Of a stretch of 8,151 bases of DNA, positions 1-7,325 are shown piece after piece (within the stretch, counting starts at the first letter, position 1; every line of letters begins with the position of its first letter). The position numbers and the translations under genes were made by a program. The DNA comes from Bacteroidales bacterium (GTDB lineage Bacteria > Bacteroidota > Bacteroidia > Bacteroidales > JALTDM01). The DNA lies in the NCBI GenBank assembly GCA_027073875.1, contig JALTEO010000204.1, positions 1-8,151 of the forward strand, in the 5' to 3' direction. The notes under the pieces were generated by a model. It saw only the letters and a list, made by a program, of their open reading frames with translations, searched no databases and was not told the DNA's origin.

Positions 1-50
1 CCATGAACTTTTGAAGAAAACGAAGTATAATAAAAGAAAATTATTAAAAA

Positions 51-3000
51 ATGCAATTTACACACCTTCATGTCCATAGTTATTATTCCATCCTCGATGG
101 AGCTGCCTCGCCGAAAAAACTTTTGAAAAAAGCCAAAGACGATGGTATGACTGCCTTAGCACTAACTGACCATGGTAACATGTTTGGTATTAAGGATTTT
201 TATAATGAGGCAAAAAAAGCAGGCATAAAACCTATATTGGGATGCGAAGCATATATGTCGCCCGACCGCTTTGAAAAAGAATCAAAAGCCACAGGAAAAC
301 GGGATTATTTTCATATCATATTGTTGGCAAAAAACAGTACCGGCTACAAAAACCTGATTAAACTTATTTCTTACTCGTGGATAGAAGGATTTTACTATAA
401 ACCCCGGATAGACAATGAGTTGCTTGAGAAATACCACGAAGGCATCATCGCCTCATCTGCCTGTATCGGAGGTGAAATTCCACAAGCCATTTTGAAAAAT
501 GAATTAGAAAAAGCAGAACAAACCGTACAATATTTCAAAAACTTGTTTGGCAATGATTTTTATCTCGAACTTCAACGCCATAATGTTACAACACCCGGAC
601 TAAAAAACGATACTTTCGAAAAACAACAAAAAGTAAACAAATATTTAATTGAATTTGCCAAAAAATATGACATTAAATTAATTGCTACTAACGATACTCA
701 CTTTGTATATAAAGAAGATGCCGAAGCTCACGATCATTTGATTTGTATTACCACAGGTGCTCACTATAACGACACAAATCGATTGCACTATACTCAGGAG
801 GAATATTTGAAATCACCGGAAGAAATGAGCGAACTGTTTGCAGACATTCCCGAAGTCATTTCCAATACACAAGAAATTGTTGATAAAATTGAAGACTTTG
901 ATTTGAATCATGAGCCCATTATGCCGGATTTTATTATGCCCGAAGAATTCAAAAATGAAGGCGATTATCTTCGACATTTGGTTTATGAAGGACTAAAAAC
1001 TCGCTATCCCGACATAACCGATGATATAAAAGAACGGGCAGATTTTGAATTGGATACCATTATTAAAATGGGGTTTCCCGGCTATTTTCTAATTGTATGG
1101 GATTTTATCCGTCAAGCACGGAAAATGGGTGTTTCCGTAGGTCCCGGAAGAGGAAGTGCCGCCGGTTCAGTCATTGCTTATGCCTTAGACATTACACAAG
1201 TGGATCCAATAAAATACGGCTTACTTTTCGAACGGTTTTTGAATCCCGAACGCATCTCATTGCCCGATATTGATATTGATTTTGACGAAGACGGCAGAGA
1301 CAGAGTATTAGAGTGGGTGTCGGAAAAATATGGACACGAAAAAGTAGCACAGCTAATAACTTTTGGGACTATGGCTCCGAAAATGGCAATCAGAGATGTG
1401 GCTCGTGTCCGTGAGCTGCCGCTCTTTGAAGCAAATCGGTTGGCAAAAATGATTCCTACTGACCCAAAAATTACTTTTGAAAAAGCATATAAGAAAGTTC
1501 CCGAACTTAAAAGTGAACGGGAATCTACTACAAATCCGGAAATTAAGAAAACCCTTGAAATCGCTGAGAAGTTAGAAGGTTGTGTTCGTCAAACAGGTAC
1601 CCACGCCTGCGGGGTAATAATTGGAAAAGAGAACTTAATGGAACATATTCCTATCCTCTCACAAAAGGGGAATAAACTGTTAATTACGCAATTTGAGGGT
1701 GCTCCTGCCGAAGAATGTGGTATGCTGAAAATGGATTTTCTCGGATTAAAAACACTTTCTATCATTAAAGACGGGGTCAAGAATGTAAAAAGATATAAAG
1801 GCGTTGACATTGATATTGACAGAATTGATTTGGAGGATAAAAAAACACTGGAACTTTTTAGCCGCGGTGAAACCATAGGCGTCTTTCAGTTTGAATCCAG
1901 AGGTATGCGTGACAACCTCCGCAACCTAAAGCCCAACAGATTTTCTGACCTGATAGCGATGAATGCTTTGTATCGTCCGGGACCAATGGCCTATATCCCA
2001 AGCTATATTAACCGCCGCCATGGCAAAGAAAAAATTTCGTATGATATTCCGCAAATGGAAAAATACCTGAAAGAAACTTATGGTATTACTGTCTATCAGG
2101 AGCAAGTGATGTTACTCTCCCAAGAGCTTGCAGGATTCAGCAAAGGCGAAGCCGATGCACTACGAAAAGCAATGGGTAAGAAGAAACGGGCAATCATTGA
2201 CAAAATGAAACCTCAATTTATTGAAGGATGTGCTAAAAATAAGATTCCAAAAGATAAAGCAGAGAAAATTTGGGGCGACTGGGAAAAATTTGCCGAATAT
2301 GCTTTTAATAAATCACATTCCACTTGCTATGCTTATATCGCATTTCAAACTGCGTATATCAAAGCCCATTATCCTCACGAATTTTTAGTTGCCATACTCG
2401 ACCGCAACCTCTCAGATACAGATAAAATCGTTAGTTTTATTAACGATGCCAAGCGAATGAAAATAAGAGTTTTACCGCCAAACATTAACAAAAGTTTTGA
2501 AGGATTTACACTCACCGAAGATCAAAATATTTATTACGGTCTTAACGCCATAAAGAATGTAGGCGGTAATGTCGCAAAAGAAATTATCAAAGAACGCGAA
2601 ACCAACGGTAGCTACAAAGACATTTTCGATTTAATGGAGCGACTTAGTACACAGGTAATGAATAAGCGGGTATTGGAAGCACTGGCACAATCGGGTGCAT
2701 TAGACCAATTTGGTATTGACAGACATAATTATTTTTGTTCGCAAAACAGCAAATCCTCCTTTGTGGAAAGTCTGATTGCTTATAGTAATGCAGCCAAAGC
2801 AGCTAAGAGTGGGATGCAAAATTCCCTTTTTGGTGAAATGTCTGATATCGCCATTAAAAAACCGGAAATTCCCGAATCGTGTGTTGAATGGACAATAATT
2901 GATAAATTAAACAAGGAACGGGAATCACTTGGAATATATTTATCGTCGCATCCGTTGGATAAAGAACAGCCAATAATGGATATGTTTACAAATGCCAATA

Positions 3001-3539
3001 CACGGATGCTGAAAGATCCTGAAAAACATTTAAATAAAGACCTGCAATTGATTGCCTATGTTACCGATTCAAAGGAACTGTTGACAAAAACCGGAAAACC
3101 ATACGGTAAGGTCAAAGTTGAAGATAAAGCAGGAGAATATAATTTTACTTTTTTCAGTAAAGATTTTGTGCGGTTTAAAAACTATTTCACACCAAATTAC
3201 ATTCTGTATATTTCGGGGAAAATAGAGAAAAGCAAATACCACGAAGGACAAATAGAGTTCAGGGTAAATCGTATTAAATTAGTTGATGAGTTTTTAGATG
3301 AAATAAACCGGAACATTGTGCTCGAAATAAATGTGAAAGACCTGACGGAAGAAAATTTGAAAAAACTGGCACAACTGAAAAAATTCCCTAAAGGAAACAA
3401 TTTTGTGCAGATAAAACTATTAGACTTAAAGGAAACTTTTTCGATTCGTATGCCTTCGCGTGATATAAAACTAAAACTGTCTTCTTCACTTCTGAATTTT
3501 ATTTCAGAGTTGGATTTTGTGAGATTTAGTTTAGCATAA
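51..3539 (+). CDS. dnaE: DNA polymerase III subunit alpha (replicative polymerase, DnaE type)
   Basis: Catalytic subunit of the replicative polymerase, adding dNTPs to primed template at the fork in the cytoplasm. At 1162 residues it matches the usual DnaE length (about 1160 in E. coli). An N-terminal PHP domain (about 1-280) begins HLHVHS and shows H7, H9, D16, H41, E66, H88, C138, D215 and H217, the full metal-ligand set known from PHP domains with nuclease activity. The C-family polymerase core follows: PGRGSAAGS at 365-373, catalytic aspartates D406 and D408 in PDIDIDF, and the third, D562, in KMDFLGLKTL. FNKSHS is at 752-757. A helix-hairpin-helix segment lies around 830-890 (GLNAIKNVG), a clamp-binding pentapeptide QNSLF at 923-927, and an OB fold at about 998-1090. 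The ATG is preceded by an A-rich stretch without a Shine-Dalgarno sequence, and the PHP motif begins five residues in, which fixes this start. No frameshift or truncation is seen. Confidence 0.98.
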   Translation: MQFTHLHVHSYYSILDGAASPKKLLKKAKDDGMTALALTDHGNMFGIKDFYNEAKKAGIKPILGCEAYMSPDRFEKESKATGKRDYFHIILLAKNSTGYKNLIKLISYSWIEGFYYKPRIDNELLEKYHEGIIASSACIGGEIPQAILKNELEKAEQTVQYFKNLFGNDFYLELQRHNVTTPGLKNDTFEKQQKVNKYLIEFAKKYDIKLIATNDTHFVYKEDAEAHDHLICITTGAHYNDTNRLHYTQEEYLKSPEEMSELFADIPEVISNTQEIVDKIEDFDLNHEPIMPDFIMPEEFKNEGDYLRHLVYEGLKTRYPDITDDIKERADFELDTIIKMGFPGYFLIVWDFIRQARKMGVSVGPGRGSAAGSVIAYALDITQVDPIKYGLLFERFLNPERISLPDIDIDFDEDGRDRVLEWVSEKYGHEKVAQLITFGTMAPKMAIRDVARVRELPLFEANRLAKMIPTDPKITFEKAYKKVPELKSERESTTNPEIKKTLEIAEKLEGCVRQTGTHACGVIIGKENLMEHIPILSQKGNKLLITQFEGAPAEECGMLKMDFLGLKTLSIIKDGVKNVKRYKGVDIDIDRIDLEDKKTLELFSRGETIGVFQFESRGMRDNLRNLKPNRFSDLIAMNALYRPGPMAYIPSYINRRHGKEKISYDIPQMEKYLKETYGITVYQEQVMLLSQELAGFSKGEADALRKAMGKKKRAIIDKMKPQFIEGCAKNKIPKDKAEKIWGDWEKFAEYAFNKSHSTCYAYIAFQTAYIKAHYPHEFLVAILDRNLSDTDKIVSFINDAKRMKIRVLPPNINKSFEGFTLTEDQNIYYGLNAIKNVGGNVAKEIIKERETNGSYKDIFDLMERLSTQVMNKRVLEALAQSGALDQFGIDRHNYFCSQNSKSSFVESLIAYSNAAKAAKSGMQNSLFGEMSDIAIKKPEIPESCVEWTIIDKLNKERESLGIYLSSHPLDKEQPIMDMFTNANTRMLKDPEKHLNKDLQLIAYVTDSKELLTKTGKPYGKVKVEDKAGEYNFTFFSKDFVRFKNYFTPNYILYISGKIEKSKYHEGQIEFRVNRIKLVDEFLDEINRNIVLEINVKDLTEENLKKLAQLKKFPKGNNFVQIKLLDLKETFSIRMPSRDIKLKLSSSLLNFISELDFVRFSLA

Positions 3540-3580
3540 ACCTTTTGTGAACCCAAAGAACATTTAAAAAGTTTCATTTT

Positions 3581-3614
3581 TTTACATTCAAAGCCCAATA
3601 AAAATCTATCTTTG
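3581..3614 (+). promoter_or_regulatory. Predicted Bacteroidota-type promoter for the downstream three-gene cluster
   Basis: TATCTTTG at 3607-3614 exactly matches the TAnnTTTG -7 consensus of the Bacteroidota primary sigma factor. The -33 element (consensus TTTG or TTG) is only partly matched, by TTTAC at 3581-3585, about 22 bases upstream. Transcription would start near 3620, giving a leader of only about 15 bases before the TTG start at 3635. It lies in the only sizeable intergenic gap of the window, consistent with separate expression from dnaE. The -7 box is seen directly; the start site is inferred. Confidence 0.55.
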
Positions 3615-3634
3615 TTTTTTTAAGCTGTTTTGAC

Positions 3635-5911
3635 TTGAGAAATTTCGGGAAAATATTTTTTATACTCTTTACCTTCATAACTATTCGGGGTATTGGTCAG
3701 TCATCAGTCAAGCCGTGGCAAGATTCTTTGGCTCTTTCTTTACCCGATTCCGTAAAAATTCAGCTTCATAAGAAAATTGCCGGATTTTATCTTGATACCG
3801 ATTATTTAAAATCTATTAAAGAATATCAGACAATAATAGACATCTACAAAAACAGAAACGATGATAAAGGACAAATTGAAATGTATCAAAAAATGTCCAA
3901 TATTTTTCTCTTCAACAACCAGCGAAACAAAGCCATTGATCAGCTAAACACTGCCATACAGATTGCCACGGAAATGAATAATGATACAATAATTAGTGAA
4001 CTTTATAAATCACTTGGTTATGCTTATGAACAAAAATCGGATTATAAAAATGCCATTACCAACTACTTAACATCGCTTTCATATAAAGAAAAATTAAAAG
4101 ATATTCAAGGTCAAGCATCAAACTACAACAGCATAGGATTAATTTATTACTATCAGAAAAATTATATTCAGGCACTTGATAATTTCAAAAAAGCACTTAA
4201 ACTGGTAGAACAAATTGATTTTAAGTTTGGTATTGCCTCAATCCTGACTAATATTGCAAATATATACATGGAGCGGGATGCCGACAAAGTTGACAGTATT
4301 AATATTGCCATTGACTACTACGAAAAGACCCTAAATATTGACCGTGAAATGGATGATAAATACTCCATCGCTTCCACTTTGCACAATATTGGCGTGTCGC
4401 ACGATGCCAAGACTGCACCCATAATAAAAATGATAGAGAAATTAAATCAACAAATTGACTCTTTACCTCCTACCATTACCGAGAAAAAAGATTCCTTGCA
4501 GAAAAAGATAGATGATCTTAAAAAAATGGTTGACAGTGAACGGGATTCGTCTTTGATATATTACTTTAAATCCATAGATATTAAGAACGAAATTAACGAT
4601 TCCGTTGATTTAGCCATCAGTTATCTCAACATTGCAACAGTAGAAGATAAGCAGGAAAAATATGAGGACGCACTAAAACATCTTGAGGTTGCCAAATTGC
4701 TTGCCAAAAGATTTGATTTAATTGATCAGTTGACAAGTATTTATAATGAACTGTCGTTTGCCTATGCTAAATTAAGAAAATATAAAGATGCTTATGAATA
4801 CAAAGTTTCTTACGATGAGCTGAAAGATTCGCTGGCGGCTCAAAATTTAAATAAATCGTTAGCAGAATTACAAGAAAAATACGAAAACGATAAGAAAGAA
4901 AAGGAAATTGCCCTGCAACGCTCTAAGATAAAACAGCAAACAACTTTCCAAACAGCATTAATCATTTTTATTTTTTTGCTCGTTGTGTTGGCTTTTGTTA
5001 TTCTCCGAGGATACCGCAACAAGCGAAAAGCTAACTTATTGCTTGAGGAACGAAATGAACAGATTGAAGCTCAGAAAAATGAGATTGAAGCCAAGAACAA
5101 AGACATCATGGATAGCATTAACTACGCCCGGCGTATTCAACAAGCTATTTTGCCACCACCTGAAGTTATTTCACAAATATTTCCACATCATTTTATTTTA
5201 TTTAAACCCAAAGATGTTGTTAGTGGCGATTTTTATTGGATAGAAGACAAAGATGGAAAGAGGTTTGCCTCTGCCGTTGATTGTACCGGTCATGGTGTTC
5301 CGGGTGCCTTTATGAGTATTGTTGGTGCCAATGGACTTAACAAAGCGGTTGATGATTTGGATATTTATCATCCGGGAGAGATTTTGGATAAATTAAGTCT
5401 GATAGTGGAAGATAGTTTACGGCAAAAAGGTAAAACGACTGTTCGTGATGGTATGGATATGTCGTTGATTATGATGGATAAAGATACGAACACTTTAGAA
5501 TTTGCCGGTGCCAATAATCCGCTTTATATTATCCGAAAAAAAGGTATTCCATTAATAGTTAATGGTGAGGAAAAAGATCCTGTCATGGAAAATGACTCAC
5601 ATTATTTGTTTGAGATAAAAGGAGAAAAACAACCTATTGGGGCTCTGGAAGACAGACATAAATTTACCAACCATGTATTATCAATAGAAAAAGGCGACCG
5701 TTTTTTTCTATTCTCCGATGGTTTTGCCGACCAATTTGGCGGACCGAAAAACAAAAAATTTATGTACAAGCCATTTAAACGAATGTTATTAAGTATAGTT
5801 CAACAAAATATTTCCGAAAACGGGAAGTTATTAGATAAAACTTTTGAAGAATGGAAAGGCGAATATGCACAGATTGATGATGTTTGCGTTATAGGAATTG
5901 CAAATGAATAA
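3635..5911 (+). CDS. TPR-containing, membrane-anchored SpoIIE/PP2C-family serine phosphatase
   Basis: Probable transmembrane signalling phosphatase of 758 residues. Residues 1-22 look like a signal peptide (basic start, hydrophobic core, then GQSS). About eight TPR-like helix pairs fill 43-397, the sixth split by a charged insertion at about 258-306. A coiled coil (about 403-433) leads to one TM helix (about 438-457) and a second coiled coil (about 460-500). The SpoIIE/PP2C domain (about 505-758) shows D532 in SGDFYW, D549 in VDCTGHG, GANNPLY, D695 and D699 in SDGFADQ, and D748/D749 in DDVCVIG, so the metal-binding acidic set appears complete. The layout puts the TPRs in the periplasm and the phosphatase in the cytoplasm. 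RsbU/SpoIIE relatives dephosphorylate STAS-domain anti-anti-sigma proteins; no such partner lies in the window, so the substrate is unknown. The TTG start is chosen because an in-frame stop lies at 3599-3601, no ATG occurs before residue 83, and this start restores the signal peptide. Confidence 0.92.
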   Translation: MRNFGKIFFILFTFITIRGIGQSSVKPWQDSLALSLPDSVKIQLHKKIAGFYLDTDYLKSIKEYQTIIDIYKNRNDDKGQIEMYQKMSNIFLFNNQRNKAIDQLNTAIQIATEMNNDTIISELYKSLGYAYEQKSDYKNAITNYLTSLSYKEKLKDIQGQASNYNSIGLIYYYQKNYIQALDNFKKALKLVEQIDFKFGIASILTNIANIYMERDADKVDSINIAIDYYEKTLNIDREMDDKYSIASTLHNIGVSHDAKTAPIIKMIEKLNQQIDSLPPTITEKKDSLQKKIDDLKKMVDSERDSSLIYYFKSIDIKNEINDSVDLAISYLNIATVEDKQEKYEDALKHLEVAKLLAKRFDLIDQLTSIYNELSFAYAKLRKYKDAYEYKVSYDELKDSLAAQNLNKSLAELQEKYENDKKEKEIALQRSKIKQQTTFQTALIIFIFLLVVLAFVILRGYRNKRKANLLLEERNEQIEAQKNEIEAKNKDIMDSINYARRIQQAILPPPEVISQIFPHHFILFKPKDVVSGDFYWIEDKDGKRFASAVDCTGHGVPGAFMSIVGANGLNKAVDDLDIYHPGEILDKLSLIVEDSLRQKGKTTVRDGMDMSLIMMDKDTNTLEFAGANNPLYIIRKKGIPLIVNGEEKDPVMENDSHYLFEIKGEKQPIGALEDRHKFTNHVLSIEKGDRFFLFSDGFADQFGGPKNKKFMYKPFKRMLLSIVQQNISENGKLLDKTFEEWKGEYAQIDDVCVIGIANE

Positions 5912-5926
5912 CTTAGAACTTCCTTT

Positions 5927-7315
5927 ATGCGACTAAAAATTGCTATAATACCTGTCTTATTATTTATCATTTTTTCGGCTTGTAAGAAAGATAAATTTCT
6001 GACTTCCGGTAAGTTAGAATTTTCTACCGATACACTGATGTTCGATACTGTCTTTACCACGATTGGTTCTACGACAGCAAACTTTAAAGTTTACAACCCT
6101 TACAACCAAGACATACAACTTAAATCCATTCATTTAGGGGGTGTGCCCGAAGCACATTACCGGCTGAATATTGACGGAACACCAACATCAAAAATTGAAA
6201 ATGTGGTAATTCCTGCCAAAGACAGTCTTTTTATCTTTGTTGAAGTTACTGTGAATCCAACCAGCCAGAATTCACCGATGGTTGTGCTCGATTCGGTTGT
6301 TTTTGAAACGGAAACCTCCACTCAAGATGTTAAATTAGTTGCTTGGGGACAAGATGTCCATTTGCTGAATGCCAAAACAATTGCTGCCGATACCACTTGG
6401 ACAAACGATAAACCCTATTTAATTTACAACTCAATGTTGGTAGATTCGTTGGTAACATTAACGATAAACAAAGGAACACAAATATATATTCATCACGGTT
6501 CATTGCTTTATATTAAAGGTTCGCTTGTTGTTAATGGCTCGTACGACAATCCCGTTGTTTTCCAAGGTGACCGATTGGAAGAATTCTACGATGATGTGCC
6601 CGGACAATGGGACCGCATCGTTTTTTTGGAAGGCAGTCACAACAATAGTTTTAATTATGCCATTGTCAAAAACGGGATAATAGGCATTCAGGTTGGTACA
6701 CTCAATCTAACCGATAAACCCGATGTAGCCATCAATAACACACAGGTATTGAATATGAATTATGCAGGGATTTATTCATTGGCAGGTACCATTACCTCTG
6801 AAAATACCATTGTTGCTAATGCCGGATTTTATGCTATTGCATTGTTGATAGGTGGTAACTATACATTTTATCATACAACAGTTGCTAATCTATGGGCTTA
6901 TTCGAACCGTACCGATCCATCGGTAGTTATTGCTAACAATTTGGTTGCCAATGGTATTTATTATGTAGGCGATGTTCAGGCAACTTTTGGTAATTGTATT
7001 ATCTATGGCAATAACGACGATGAACTCGGTTTGGGAGAAGATGACGGTTACGGCTTCAATATTTTATTTCAAAATTGTATGATTACAAATAAGGAAACCG
7101 ATATTTCCGACACAACACGATTTAAGAATATTTTTACAAATCTTAACCCTGAATTTGTTGATTTCAGTGAAAATAATTTTGAATTAGACACACTTTCTCC
7201 TGTTATTGACAAAGGCAGTATTAATATTGGCAACCTTGTTCCCACAGATTATAAAGGCGATTCGCGAACATCTGATATAGCTCCCGATTTGGGTGCTTTT
7301 GAAAGGGTTCCATAA
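5927..7315 (+). CDS. Lipoprotein with Ig-like N-terminal domain and right-handed beta-helix (choice-of-anchor Q-like C terminus)
   Basis: Secreted lipoprotein of 462 residues, function unknown. The signal peptide ends in lipobox FSAC with C19 as the lipidated cysteine, followed by KKDK. Residues about 28-143 resemble an ASH/choice-of-anchor D-type immunoglobulin-like domain (LEFSTDTLMFDTVFTTIG, later VIPAKDSLFIFVEVTVNP). From about 155 to 390 the sequence has the short Asn- and Val-rich strand periodicity of a parallel beta-helix, clearest at 270-365 (NNTQVLN, ENTIVANAG, HTTVANL, NNLVANG, NCIIYGNND). The C terminus (about 424-459, SPVIDKG to DLGAFE) resembles the choice-of-anchor Q motif often found after such helices. 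No catalytic residues of pectate lyases or other polysaccharide-cleaving beta-helix families could be picked out, so a binding or structural role is as likely as an enzymatic one. The ATG lies 15 bases after the phosphatase stop, with no Shine-Dalgarno or promoter between, so co-transcription is likely. Confidence 0.88.
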   Translation: MRLKIAIIPVLLFIIFSACKKDKFLTSGKLEFSTDTLMFDTVFTTIGSTTANFKVYNPYNQDIQLKSIHLGGVPEAHYRLNIDGTPTSKIENVVIPAKDSLFIFVEVTVNPTSQNSPMVVLDSVVFETETSTQDVKLVAWGQDVHLLNAKTIAADTTWTNDKPYLIYNSMLVDSLVTLTINKGTQIYIHHGSLLYIKGSLVVNGSYDNPVVFQGDRLEEFYDDVPGQWDRIVFLEGSHNNSFNYAIVKNGIIGIQVGTLNLTDKPDVAINNTQVLNMNYAGIYSLAGTITSENTIVANAGFYAIALLIGGNYTFYHTTVANLWAYSNRTDPSVVIANNLVANGIYYVGDVQATFGNCIIYGNNDDELGLGEDDGYGFNILFQNCMITNKETDISDTTRFKNIFTNLNPEFVDFSENNFELDTLSPVIDKGSINIGNLVPTDYKGDSRTSDIAPDLGAFERVP

Positions 7316-7325
7316 AATTTTACCT

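Noticed and set aside
9..31. TTTTG at 9-13 and TATAAT at 26-31 as a possible dnaE promoter.
   Set aside because: The spacing is far too short for either a Bacteroidota or an E. coli-type promoter and there is no TAnnTTTG box; A/T-rich DNA gives such matches by chance.
2..79. Open + strand frame running in from the left edge and overlapping the dnaE start out of frame, possibly the C terminus of an upstream gene.
   Set aside because: It is only 25 codons, almost all Lys, Asn, Leu and Tyr as expected from random A/T-rich leader DNA, with no recognisable motif; an intergenic leader is simpler.
1589..1876. 95-codon minus-strand open frame inside dnaE.
   Set aside because: It lies opposite the polymerase core that includes catalytic D562; composition and lack of motifs mark it as a shadow of the real gene.
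3555..3585. Possible terminator after dnaE: GAAC and GTTT arms around an A-rich loop, followed by a T run.
   Set aside because: The stem is only four pairs including a G-T wobble and has no GC-rich core, so it would not form a convincing intrinsic terminator.
3197..3598. 133-codon open frame on the minus strand across the end of dnaE.
   Set aside because: It is antisense to well-conserved dnaE coding sequence, its product is Phe/Ser/Lys-rich low-complexity with no motif, and no promoter is seen.
4983..5243. 86-codon + strand open frame inside the phosphatase gene in another frame.
   Set aside because: The overlapping frame encodes the TM helix, the coiled coil and the SGDFYW motif, and the alternative product has no recognisable features.
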